Of a stretch of 61,553 bases of DNA, positions 11,799-23,233 are shown piece by piece. The translations under genes were made by a program, and so were the position numbers. Numbering within the stretch: the stretch's first letter is position 1; every line of letters begins with the position of its first letter. Origin of the DNA: Neelides folsomi (taxonomy: Eukaryota; Arthropoda; Collembola; Neelipleona; Neelidae); NCBI GenBank assembly GCA_034687125.1, contig JAQGBZ010000364.1:1-61553 (forward strand), in the 5' to 3' direction. Below the pieces are notes generated by a model. It made no database searches. It saw only the letters and a program-made list of their open reading frames with translations, and was not told the origin of the DNA.

Positions 11799-14700
11799 TT
11801 ACTGAGTTTTTCTAAAAACAAACAGAATCGTGTTGGTGTCTCTTTCTCGGATGAAACCAAGGAAGGGATGATCCACCGTGATTTCCTCTTCCACAATCGG
11901 CCCAATGCTCAAAGGCGTGAAAACGGCAGCTGAAAAGCGGAGAGAATATTAATTAGGGATTTGTGAAAGTGGGACGACACATGCTGCGCACGATGGTAAA
12001 TATCACATCCAGAGAAAGACAACCGCAATCCACTCAAATGTACTCACAATTGATTCCCTAAAATCTCCTAAAATCAATAAGTAATACTCTTAACTCCAAT
12101 TTATATCTTGAACCATATTTGAATATGGACGTTAATTCTAGCCATTTCTATATAGTATCTATCAGAACATAAAATTTAAGTGTGAATGTTGAATATAAAT
12201 CAAAATAAATTCTTATAGTATACAACAACGTAATATAAATTTACCTATGTGGATAAGTTGGGAATTTATATTTGGTAGGGAAAGTCATTTCTCACTTCCT
12301 GGTTCCTTCCAGATAATATTTAAATGACTCTCTGAAGTGAAACTTCAAGATGAAAATTATTAAGCTTACCATATGATGCCGCTCCACCTTCACTTCCGTT
12401 CTCTTCAACAGCCAAAAACGCCTTTTGGATCAATTTTGATACATAGATGTGATCTGTAGAATCGGAAATTCCCGATAGATCTGCTAAATTTTCATCAAAA
12501 ACTCGGGAAATCTGTAACTGAAATTGAGAAGAAAAAATATGATTTTTAAATCCATACAAATCCACGACATTATTCAAACAGTCAAACATCTTTATACTAC
12601 ATTTCCTATTGTGTATTTCTTAATGCCTCATATTGTGAGTACAAAAATACTACTACTACAAAGTACAAACACACATACTATCTTACTACAAAACAAAGTA
12701 TCGTATTCTAAATAAGTAAATATTTATTTTATAAAAAAGATAACTCAATAATTATGCTATATAAAAAGACTACACACAACTACATAGTGTACCATACTAT
12801 ATATTACATGTCTTAAAACTTAAAATGCTATATAGTACTTATTTACAAAAGTATTTAGTATTATGTCATCTGCCTTGAATATCCAAATAACGCAAAAAGT
12901 TTGTGTATATAAGTAAATAATAGGTATAGGCGTTACGTAAAAGATAGATAAAAGTGGAGATATACAGATGAGAAAACAAATGCGAAGCAGAAAAAGATTC
13001 CCAACATTTGAGCTGAATTTTCTTTTCTTGAGAAAAACTCCCTAAATCACTTTTGAAAAGATTCGGTTGTTGAAGTACATTAGAAAGGCTTTACACGCTT
13101 TCGACCACTTTCCGTTCAGAATCATTAGAAGTTTAGAGAGTGGGAGAGGAATCAGGATCGTGAAAAAACGCTAAGAGATAAAAGCAGTGAGTTGTTTATT
13201 TGACAATTCTTTACTTTTTTCATCGGCTCAATCAAATCGATCGTCGAGTCCATCGCGAATTTTGGCATATTGAGAATTATATTTTTGGCCTTGAGGGAGT
13301 TGGACAGTTTTTCCGTGATCTGGGAAAACTTGTATCTTCGGAGCGAGTCTTCGAGTCTCTTAAGCCCCGTCCGCTCATTCGGAAGAAGTATGATCATCTC
13401 GACCATTTTACCCTGTAAAGGAACAGTTGAAAAAATAAAACTTTTTCCCATTCATGCCCTTACAACTTTTCCAATATTTCATACAAACTTGAACTGATGG
13501 GTTATTTGTCCATTTCAAATTTGAACTTTACATAAATATGATTTGACTACCAACATTTATTTTACCCATAAATTTTATACAAAACCCATCATTGAATCAA
13601 GGTTTAAAGACTTTTAAAAAATGGTAAAGCTTTCTTTTAGGTAAAAAAACTTTTTAGGCTTTGTAAGATTAAATTATTCGCATTTATCAAATGTTTATAA
13701 AAGATTATTAAAATATTTATTTATGAAAGATTATTAAAAATTCGAATGAATAAAAAAGTTAATTATTTTGCTTGGTTGAGTAATTAAAAAGGAATCGAGA
13801 GGGAAATTAATTTCATATTAATTCGTACCTCATAAGGGAGCACAATTGCTTTGGAGTTTAGGAAGTCAATGTCTGCCACTTGAAAGTACTCTTCAGTGTT
13901 CATCATGTCGACCAAATTGGAGGTTTTTCCGTCATTTGTGTAAAATGGCTTCTGCTTGGTTGCACGAGCATAAAATTTATTCAACCACCCGGCTTTGAAA
14001 TACAAAGCATTGACCAAAACAAGCTTCGTTTGGTTATTCAAAACTCCTGTATTGAAAAGAACCGTTTAATTTAAAGAGAAAATGAATTTGTGATTGCTAT
14101 TCATCCATAACCTTTAACATTAATTGCATATTTACAGAAGCTTGACTTTCATTGGGTAATTTCCAGAAACTTACTAAAGGTCAATAGCTTTTAATATAAC
14201 TTTTCAACGTAATTTACCCGGATCAATTAGATTTTGGATTTTCTTCGTTCGTGCATAAACCCAGGAGTTGATTTCCTCTGCGGCCTTTTTCGGCCGTGTG
14301 AAATCGAGATTCATTGCTCGAGATTTAAAATAATGTTTCAACGTGTTGACAAAGTTTTCCTTAAGTTTGATGTCATCACTGGCGAAAATTCTATTGGCGG
14401 CTTCAAGCGTTCCGTTCCCCGTTTTAGCCTGGTAAATTATTTAATTGATTTCATATAATCACGAATTTTTAATTCAATTATAATGATAGAAGGATACGAA
14501 TCCAGCACAATTTTAATTAAATGCGTAATAACTTAATATAAATAAAAATTATTTACCTGGATCAATTTATTGAGCTCGTAATGACCCAAAAATAATTCTG
14601 TATCGTTATCTGGAAATCCCATTCCCAGGCCGATTTCTTTTTTTGTCTCACCTTCGGCTCCAGCCTGGAGCATGGCCATTATAGATCCAATGCTAATTGG

Positions 14701-15077
14701 AGAAAAAATAATATTTTCCGAATTCCCCTTCCCAAGCATCTACAATACAATAAATAACAGAAACGGTCGGGATTAACAATAAGTCTTAATTATTCATTAT
14801 TAAATAATTGATCATAATTGGGGATTTTAAAACGTACATGAATCATTTCCATTGCAAATTGATTATTCTTGTCGGCGATTCTGTTCAAGTTCCTTGGATC
14901 TGGGATATTGAATAGCGTTTGGCCCATGGAGGACCCAATCAAGGAAACGAGAAGAACCTTGAAAACTAAAACATTCCCCCCAAACCAAATACCATCAAAG
15001 ATTGAAACATAATTATACATGATTCAGTAATTTAACAATTAATTATTATACTAAAAGCTAAACTTACCGCTCCCCAT
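11799..15077 (-). CDS. Serpin A, secreted serine protease inhibitor
   Basis: Serpins trap serine proteases through a cleavable reactive loop. Eight exons join in frame to about 408 residues: 15068-15077, 14838-14965, 14557-14739, 14218-14428, 13829-14046, 13215-13412, 12370-12517, 11799-11929. The first exon carries only MGS plus one base; exon 2 supplies the rest of the signal peptide. Core motifs are NIIFSPISIGSIMAML (helix B), LVLVNALYFKAGW and the C-terminal HPFLGFIRERDTNTILF. The hinge reads ENGSEGGAASY, with Gly-Gly at P12-P11 where inhibitory serpins usually have Ala. By the standard P17-P1 count the scissile bond falls in FTPLS, with Pro or Leu at P1, so the target is unclear. There is one C-terminal exon only and no membrane tail. 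Intron phases match serpins B and C, pointing to tandem duplication. Confidence 0.93.
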
Positions 15078-16142
15078 CTTGGAGTTAGTTTGACAGGAGT
15101 CGAAGAGAATTCAATTAATCACCTCCAACCAAACTTTGGTAATTATAAACTTAAGAAGGGGGAACGGGGGGAGATGTAAAATGGTCTTTGTGTGAATGAA
15201 GGAAATGGTCGACTAGGGTTGTTTAGTCCATGGGAATTCTCATGTGTGTGTGATGTATTGGGAGAATTTTTTTTTGCTCACTCGAATTTGCAAGTTTTCC
15301 TGAGATTATGCATGAACTGACCAGACCTGTTTTGCAAGTTGCCTTTAAATACCCTTGGATGAATACGCCGTGTGTTTGTGACTTTGTGTGTTGTGTGGTT
15401 CAGTTTAAAACTCCGCCGGAACTGTCGACTCAAAGTTCTCATGCAAAGTAAATTGTCTTTAAATATTCTCCATCTAATAATTGCCCTCACTCAGCCCAAT
15501 ATTTATAATGAGGAGTGTGATTCATCATGGGAAGTTTTTCGTTTCATGAATCTTGAGCAAGAAACGGAGATTCTTCTCGGAGGGTCATTTTTGGAAAGTT
15601 GGGACACATTGGAAATGTTTCCTGATTCTTGGAATTCTCTTTTATACTTTTTAATCCTTAAGCGCAACTTCTTAACAGCTCCCGAGTTCGCCGAGGATCT
15701 AAAATTAATTTTTACAAAAACAACTTTCATTTTGCCTTTCATGCTTTTTAATGTCTTATTAATGTCCAAAAGGAATTTTTAGAACTCTTATTGCGACTCA
15801 TGTCAATTGCCAATCGTCTAATATTATACTTTAATCCAACTCCACTTATTTTTTTTCAAATATTTCCGTTTTTGACAATTTGGGATTATCTTGGGGTTTT
15901 ACAATTTTAATCTTTAACCAGTTACAATTAAAAGAACTCTTAGTCATTAATGTTAATAGGATTGAGGACAATCCGTAAAGAAATACAAACAATGAGACAC
16001 TATCCCATTTTAGCTCTTTAATTTATTACAAATAAGAATTACAGTGTTAATATAACTGTAGGTAGATTTATAAATTACACTTATATAAAAAAACTCAAGC
16101 TATTGATTGATTTCAAATTAATGATTTATTGAATTAATTATT
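15078..16142. other. Spacer between serpins A and B
   Basis: This contains the presumed serpin A promoter (minus strand) and, at its far end, the serpin B poly(A) signal (AATAAA on the minus strand, 16125-16130). Two overlapping open frames on opposite strands (15372-15782, 15503-15769) show no recognisable domain and I do not call them. Confidence 0.45.
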
Positions 16143-18134
16143 TTATGTTATCAGTGGGTTTACAACTGATCCAGCGAAAATAACTGTCTTTGCTTCCACG
16201 TCCATGATGTAGAAAAAGAAAGGGCGATCAACAATGAACGTTTCTGGTATTTCCATTGCTCTGGCCGAAATCTGCGACACTATTAAACACAAGGAGGAAT
16301 ATGCTTTTAAACCATTAAGCATGATAGCATGAATATGCAAAAACTGTTTAAAAGCATTTAATATCGATTCGACATCATATCATACAAATCCCAAATTTAA
16401 TTATAATTTAATTATTTTATCAACTTGTAACTGCAGCTGCTTCGGTTCCATCTTCGTTTACATCAATGAAAGCCTTTTGAACTATTTTAGAAACATAAAG
16501 CTTTTTCGGGTTTTCCTTTTCACCGCCAACGGTAATTCCGCTCAAGTCGGCTTGGTCAGCATGAAACATTGAACTCATTTTGAGCTATTTATTAATAATA
16601 AAAGTGAATAATAGTGAAATAATATATGGTGCATATAAAATATCTACAATTTTTTAAATATTAGTTTATTATTTACTTCCTTAAGTGGAGGAATCAAATC
16701 AAGAGTTGTTGTAATCTTGAACTTTGGGAGCGAAATTGTAACAGGTATTCGAGAGAGTTTAATTGTAAGAAAATCGAAATTCTTCAATTTTTGTTCAAGA
16801 CTTGTAAGGGTCGTTCCTAATTTCGGAAGCATGATAAACATCGCCAATTTATCATTCCCTTTATTCTAAATGAACCAAATATGTAATTTATTAATTTACA
16901 TAAACAGATTACATTTCCTACTTTATATGGAAGTCCACAAACGGTCGCCCCAAGTGCTGGGACTTTAGCAAAATGCATTCGCTTCTCGTGTAAGTTCATT
17001 GTGGGCACTTTGATCTCCTCATCTTTTGAGACCTTAAATGGCATAGGCGCGGTATTTTTTCGATCAAATTGATACTCCCAAACAGCTTTGAAATATATTG
17101 TATTGATAAGTATCAAAACAGTGTTGAGATTTATGTCACCTTTAAAAAGTAAAATTCACCAAATCTCAAACCTTTAATTTCATGTTTAGTATATAAAATT
17201 ATGTTATTTAATGTAATAAATTAATACGTAGTTATCTTAAATATAAATAAATAATATTGACAGGTAATTACTCGGTTTAACAACTTGGGTTATTTTTGCC
17301 CTTGTCTTTGTTTCTATCCATTTATTAATATTTTTAGCTGCTTTATCAGACTTTGAAAAATCTTCGATTTGTGCAGTGGAATTAAAATTAGAATCCAAAA
17401 TGTCTGTAAATTTTTTCTGAAGTTTGAATCCATTCTGAACATACATTATATTCCCAAATTCCAATATGTTTTCCTCGGCTGATGTCATCTATTAAGTAAC
17501 ATCAAAAGATTCTTGTACATATAAATAAAGTATTGAATTTTAAATGTCATTTAAGTCAAAGATTTAACAAAATTATGCAAAAATTATGTATTTAATTTAC
17601 GAGGGATTCGAATAAATATTTATATCCTTCAAATATATCTGGAGGGCCCAATTGATAGCTCATTCCATCGATGATTTCTTCTTTCGTTTTCCCATTTGAA
17701 CCAGCGAGGGTCATTCCCATCATGGTGCTGATTCCCAATGGAGAAAAGATCAAATTGGCATTTTTATTCCCTCTGATCAACTAGTTTGAGAGGGAAAATA
17801 TTTACGAAATGGGTTAATTTAAAACTTATAAATTGTATTATGGTTGGTAAATAATTGAGAAAATAATATTAAGTTTTAATAAATATCTCACCTCGTAGAT
17901 TTTTCCAGTAAATTTGTTGTTTGAATTCGCAACACTTTTCCCCTCAGAATTCAATGCGCATTGGATATAAGAAGTGCAAAGGACAAAGATTAAAACGATA
18001 ACTAAAAAGAGAATTATTTAATTTTATTAATATTTTTGTCGGAGGACATTTTAAAATCTTAAATGAAATTTATTTACAATTATTTATACTTAAAAAGGTT
18101 TATTTTGAAACTTACTTTTTAATTTATGTCCCAT
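16143..18134 (-). CDS. Serpin B, secreted serine protease inhibitor with predicted P1 Arg
   Basis: Eight exons join in frame to about 409 residues: 18116-18134, 17892-18001, 17601-17780, 17272-17488, 16922-17139, 16677-16865, 16425-16584, 16143-16279. The start exon encodes MGHKLK plus one base and exon 2 completes the signal peptide, the same phase-1 layout as serpins A and C. Core motifs include [29 protein letters not shown] and [18 protein letters not shown]. The hinge [10 protein letters not shown] has the small residues expected of an inhibitor. Counting from P17 Glu puts Arg at P1 in SARAM, suggesting a trypsin-like target such as a cascade clip protease (inference). There is no C-terminal tail and no sign of extra last exons of its own, because the next cassettes upstream fit serpin C. 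Confidence 0.93.
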
Positions 18135-18852
18135 GTTGGAAAAAAACTTGATTTTCTAAAGATTAAATGTCTCCCTACAAAACTAATAAGATTTCATAAA
18201 ATGCTTTTAATTAATTTTAATAATATCAAACTCTCAAATGAATTCCTATTATAAATAACATTTTATTACAAATGTATATTTTAATTATTGTTAACTTTCT
18301 TTATGGAGTCAAATTACTCTTTTAAAAACAATCAACATTTATGTGCTAATGGTATTATTTTAATATTTATATTGCATTTATTCATTGTATTTTATGATTG
18401 TGAAATTGGACAAACATGCAAACTTTAAACGATTGAATGCACACATTAAGAAAATAAAATATATTATTATTTTAACTACTTGTAGGCTTGATTTAATATT
18501 ACCTTTAATGAAACATGGTGCGTAAAATGCAATATAAATATCTTAAATACCATATAAAATTAGAAAATCATTACACAATTAAATTCTAATAAATTTCATA
18601 CTACCACTACATTATAATAAAATATGAACTAACTCAATGTTAGTCAGAGTTGATTAATCAGATGACAAAATTTTATCTTTATTAAATGTTCAAGAATTCA
18701 ATTTGAAATAACAATATTGTACACACCTTGTATCTAAATCTATGTAAGTACAAATTGATAGTAAAATAATATATCAAAATCTTAAAAAGCATTTACATAC
18801 GAATAAATATATAGTTAAATATAAATCTTGGTTTTATTAGTACATGACATAT

Positions 18853-19028
18853 TTATGCCACTGACACAGGTTTCTCAATAAACATCTTTGATTCTTGTAA
18901 TTTTAAAAGTCGACATATAAAGAAAATGGAGTTAGAATGTTTATGGTAAATAAAAGCAATTACTGGATGATTAACAGCAAATGTCAATGGGGCGCTGATA
19001 TGGAAGCTATACGTTGCAAGTCTGATTC
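18853..19028 (-). CDS. Serpin C alternative last exon f (P1 Tyr, no membrane tail)
   Basis: This exon has no ATG of its own and is easy to miss. After the acceptor TTTTAG it continues the phase-1 codon left by serpin C exon 7 exactly as the other cassettes do: G-IRLATYSFHIS, then VNHPVIAFIYHKHSNSIFF, the conserved serpin C-terminal strand pair, and TAA at 18853. By the P17-P1 count the reactive bond is Tyr-Ser. Joined to the core it gives about 414 residues. It ends soon after the last strand and lacks the hydrophobic tail of the other cassettes, so this isoform should be freely secreted. An AATAAA (minus) follows at 18833-18838. Assignment to serpin C rather than a separate gene rests on phase and position. 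Confidence 0.78.
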
Positions 19029-19538
19029 CTAAAATTTATAAATTGTTCATTCAATAGGCTCATTTTTATTAAATTATCTTTTGAATTAAAGTAAACTATT
19101 AAACTTATAATTACAGGTACGTATCTTAAAGTGTGTAATCTCTCAATAAAATGTCTAAATTTCAAAAGATAAAATGTCCAAGAGTTAAACAAGAATTTAA
19201 ATTATTATAAGAGATACAAAAGAATATTATAATAATTTTACTTTTGCCCTTTGTTTTTGAAGCCCGCAACACCAGCAATAGCATTTTCTGAATAAATTTG
19301 AAATTTATGTAACAATATTTACAAATTTAATGTCTCAGTATCAGAATAATTTTATTGCATTTATATCAGTTCATTCGAATGCCAGTTCTGGTCACTTTGT
19401 CCATTTAAAATAATATAAAACATATACAAATACTAATGACAGTAGTTTTAAGTAGAAGATTTTTCTTGCTAATTAATAATATTCAAGACAACTCTTGAAA
19501 TGAATTTTTTTAAAGAAATAAAGTATTGGTTATAAATT

Positions 19539-19831
19539 TTAGAACCACAAGATGAAGAAATTGAAAGCCAGGAGAAAGAAGAAAAAGAAAGAATTGTAAG
19601 TCATTTTGTTCGTGTCGTTTGTAGGACCCTTTTGGATTTCTTTTTTCAGAGGGATAATCTCTGTTGGTTGATTTTGTTGTGCAAGAATTGTTACTTTTTC
19701 AGAAGTCGGATCAGTCACTTTTGTCACAAAGAGAATATTCTTAGTTTTATGTTCGTAAATGAAGGCTATGAAAGATCTATCGACCTCCACCACATCTGGA
19801 TAGATCATCGATAATTGTACAAATCAGAAAC
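19539..19831 (-). pseudogene. Serpin C alternative last exon d, with in-frame TGA
   Basis: The acceptor CTACAG is followed by the same phase-1 start as the other cassettes, G-F, but the third codon is TGA (19824-19826) where cassettes a and c have CAA (Gln). Beyond the stop the frame stays open to TAA at 19539: FVQLSMIYPDVVEVDRSF, FIAFIYEHKTKNILFVTKV, a polar stretch and a final Phe-rich hydrophobic tail of about 15 residues. Without the stop the P1-P1' pair would be Leu-Ser. The intact frame after the stop suggests recent inactivation, an individual allele or a sequencing error. If spliced as is, the product would end inside the reactive loop and not fold as an inhibitor. Confidence 0.75.
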
Positions 19832-20858
19832 CTGTAGATTAAAATTATGTACCAATTGGTATTTATTACTATAATAATAATATGTATGGTAATACAGGTA
19901 ATTGTGTGTAAATAAATTTATATTTAACACGAAAAGGAATTCCAAAATATATTTTACTTAAATGCTTACAAAATAAAAATTGTGACAAATAAAAAACGAA
20001 AAATTAAAAACAAAGCTTTATTTACGTTTAATATTTTAGTCATATTGTAAAGTTAAGTCATAAGAATAAACAAACATTGAATGAGCTGTATACATAAATA
20101 TATGAGCTGTTATAAACATTTCTCTAAAGAATTTCTCTAATTACATGCTTAATCCTAATTACATTTTAAGAACATAGCAGAAATATCTACAATCTAATTG
20201 TAAGAAGCAATAAAGATTAACCACAAATTCAGGCACATGATGATTCAGGCAAAATTCACAAAATTCACATTAAATCTAAGTATCTTTAAATAATGTGTTT
20301 TTATCTCTGTATATTTTTACTTATAACAGCTAACTCACATTCAATTTGATTGAATGTTTGATTTTGATTTTTAATAATTGTAGTTAGAAGAATAGTTGAT
20401 GAATGAAATAATGAAATAATTGGAAACAAAATTTAAGTTGCAAGGAATAGTAAGTAAGGTATATTTATAAGAGTTCATTTGTATTACAAATTATTCAGTA
20501 AAAAAGAAAAATTAAGAGAGACTCGTGTACCTTTAAGTAAAAATGAAATTGAAGAGAGCAAATTAAGTAAAAGCTTTTTTCCCCACAGTTGCAAAAAATA
20601 AAGATAGAAATTGGTTTTTCTCAGAAGAAACCCCTTTATAGAAAATGATCCCAATAAATGAATGATCAACGTTAAACCGTTGATTGGAAGAGTTTACAGA
20701 AGGAAGTCGCCGGCCTTTACGGAAAACTGAAAAGAAAAGGAAAGTCTAAAAACAAGAATCTTTTGATGTTAGAAAAAGCCTATACGTAGAAGGAAATAAC
20801 TATTGATTTGAATTGATTAATTAATATGAATAGAGATTTTAAAGTGGATGGTGAATTT

Positions 20859-21085
20859 TTAGAAGCGGAATATGAAAAGACTCAAAGCAAGGAAAAAGAG
20901 CGAAAAAGATGTTTGTTTGATTGTTCCCTTTGAATGTTCATGATTTCCAATTTCCTTCGTCGGATCTGTCATTGTTGTCAAAAACAGGACGGTTTCTGTT
21001 TTATGTTCATAAATGAAAGCTAAGAAGGGATTATCCACCACCACTGGAGTTTTATGAGGCATGGATCTGAATGTAATTTGGAAAC
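20859..21085 (-). CDS. Serpin C alternative last exon c (P1 Arg, GPI-like tail)
   Basis: The acceptor ACACACAG leads into G-FQITFRSMPHK, then VVVDNPFLAFIYEHKTETVLF, the serpin C-terminal signature, and a short polar linker ending in a hydrophobic tail (about FSLFFLALSLFIFRF) and TAA. The predicted reactive bond is Arg-Ser, pointing to trypsin-like proteases. Joined to the serpin C core the protein is about 431 residues. The tail has the look of a GPI-attachment signal: a small or polar region then 12-16 hydrophobic residues at the very end. Lumenal membrane attachment is inference. Confidence 0.85.
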
Positions 21086-21335
21086 CTGTGTGTGATTTAG
21101 TAAATTAAAATTAACATTCTTATAAAATTTTATGTATAATATTAATTAAATATTTCTGAAAATTGAAAATAAATTATCATCTTTATATAAAAAGTTAAAT
21201 AAAGGTTAAAGTAGATGTCCCGCTATTTTAAGTTTCCCATGCTTTAAAAAATTTAACATCCAATGAAGCGAGTGAAGCATAGGAGATTGTTTGCACCCCA
21301 AACTTTTTGATTTCCTTTAATATCAAATATTTTTG

Positions 21336-21433
21336 CATAAGTCCGATCGGATACTGATGTTTGAAAGAGGATTTTTTGTGTCATTTTCATAAATGAATGG
21401 TTTTACACATAAAAAGAATTTTCTACAGCTACT
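21336..21433 (-). pseudogene. Decayed serpin C cassette (relic last exon e)
   Basis: Read on the minus strand in one frame this gives VAVENSF, then an in-frame TAA, then a stretch containing KMTQKILFQTSVSDRT. These align with VVVDNPF and HKTETVLFLTTMTDPT of cassette c, at the right spacing in the array. No good acceptor or reactive loop remains upstream, and part of the AFIYEH segment is lost. I read it as a dead copy of the tandem last exon. The similarity is short, so a database or codon-aligned comparison with the live cassettes would be decisive. Confidence 0.55.
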
Positions 21434-22001
21434 ACATACATATATCATTATACTATATAAGTTAAAGAGATTTAAACGATTATAGTGCATTACCAACATT
21501 TCGAATAATTTACTATAATATTTATTTGTCAGAATGTATTATTTGAATTCAATGTTTTTTTGAGAAATCAGCCAAAATAAGTTAAAAAATGAGAAATTAA
21601 ATACAAATCGACAATTTAAACTTTTATTACTAATATTTTCAATTAGTCAAGTACAGATTCAAACAAACATAAACGTAACAAATAAAGCAATCTTTAGCCA
21701 GATCATTTAGAATAGTAATTCTTAACAAATATTATTTTGATACATGCTTCAAAAACATTTAGATGCATCAGATATTTATAAACCCCATAATTTAATCAAC
21801 AATGTAAAGCCGAGGAACCAAGTATACTTCCCAAATCTACCCACCAATAAGTTTTTTGCTTTAGGTTGAAAACGCTGAGCTCCGGAAAGAAATCTCAAAA
21901 TTTTCTAAATTGTAATTTACTTTTGTCACTAATTTAAAATTTTCCATTCCATAATATTAATATTATTATTACGCTCGGAGTCTGAATTGAAAAAGAGATT
22001 T

Positions 22002-22285
22002 TTAAAAGTTAAGGAAAAGAGAAATAAAAACGAGTAAAAGTGCAGAAGAAATTGAGTTGGATGTCGCTTGATTGGAAATGTGTGAAGACTTCTGATATGA
22101 AGGAATTTCTTGCGATCTCTTTTGAAACTCAACTGTTTTAATTGGTTTCTTATTCGGATTAATCACTTTGGTTAAAAAGAGGACGTTCATGGTGGCATGA
22201 TCGTAAATGAAGGCCACGAAAGGTCTATCCACCTCCAGCTCAGTCACAGTAGGAAAGAATGCACTAAATAATACGAATTGAACAC
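22002..22285 (-). CDS. Serpin C alternative last exon b (P1 Phe, GPI-like tail)
   Basis: After the acceptor TCCTACAG the exon begins G-VQFVLFSAFFPTVTE and continues into VDRPFVAFIYDHATMNVLF, a 50-residue polar linker and a final hydrophobic segment (about ISSALLLVFISLFLNF) before TAA. The predicted reactive bond is Phe-Ser, suggesting chymotrypsin-like targets. With the core it gives about 450 residues. Its length, phase and acceptor match cassette a, so the two are recent tandem duplicates. The tail reads as a GPI signal; this is a prediction only. Confidence 0.86.
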
Positions 22286-22946
22286 CTGTAGGAATAAAAT
22301 TCCATTCTTTGAAATTCAAATTATATTTCAGATAAATAATCCTTTAGAAGGTAATTTAAAACAAAAGTACTTTTAAAGATGGTAAAATTATAAAATAACT
22401 CATATGGTTTACTCGTACAATAATAATAAATATTAAAAAATTCAGTTAATTTTAAATTTCTTATAACCTTTTTAGTTAAATAAGTAAATATGGTAGCTAT
22501 TCATTTATTAAAAGAAATTAATTTTTTAAAAATACACTGAAAATAAAAACAAGAGAACTACCATATTAAGTAATACAACCATAAGTAATAATACTATTAA
22601 GGATACACACCGTATTTACAAACATCTTAAATGCGATATTGTAAAGTTAAAATTAAGATAAATGTTAAAAGGTTAATTATTTTAATTAAAGCTTCGTAAT
22701 ACATATTGTAACATATAGTTGATTAATTGATAAGTTAAGTATACAATAAGTTTGGTCAGGCTTCTTGTCAACATGCAAAAAAATGCCTTCAATATTTCAA
22801 GATGTTTACTAAAAATGCCAAGCTACCGAATGCCACAAGGAAAGTATACTGATGTAATCTTTAGTTATTTTAAAGTTATAGACATAGCCCAGTTTTGGAT
22901 CAGACTATGGGAAGATCAAGAGTAAGGTCATGAAATTCAGATTTGT

Positions 22947-23233
22947 TTAGAAGCGGAGGAAGAGTGGCAAGAAAGCTACTGGGAGTAAATAAGGAATCGA
23001 ATTGAGAGTCGCTTGGTTGGAACTGTGCGTGTGTTTGGACGTTTGTGACGACTCGTGGTTTCCATGAAGGGTTTTCACAACTGCCTGGTTCTGGGCCGAT
23101 TCTTTGGTCGGATCTGTGACTGTGGTGAAGAAGATGACGTTCTGGCTCTTATGTTCAAAGATGTAAGCCAAGAAGGGCTTATTCACCTCCAACCTCGGCC
23201 CAAAGAAACCACTTTTCAATGTCAATTGGAAAC
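22947..23233 (-). CDS. Serpin C alternative last exon a (P1 Lys, GPI-like tail)
   Basis: This is the first cassette downstream of the serpin C core, about 3.3 kb from exon 7. The acceptor TTCCAACAG opens G-FQLTLKSGFFGPR, then VNKPFLAYIFEHKSQNVIF, a Ser/His/Asn-rich linker and a hydrophobic end (about IPYLLPVAFLPLFLRF). The predicted reactive bond is Lys-Ser, so trypsin-like proteases are likely targets. The full isoform would be about 451 residues, roughly 40 to 50 longer than serpins A and B because of the linker and tail. Confidence 0.86.

Noticed and set aside
15372..15782. 136-codon plus-strand frame between serpins A and B, with an antisense frame at 15503-15769
   Set aside because: Both strands are open over the same bases and neither resembles a known family. 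Composition is like the surrounding spacer.
19824..19826. TGA in serpin cassette d as selenocysteine or readthrough codon
   Set aside because: The other cassettes have Gln/Arg-type residues here, no Cys equivalent exists, and serpins are not selenoproteins. A simple stop is the plain reading.
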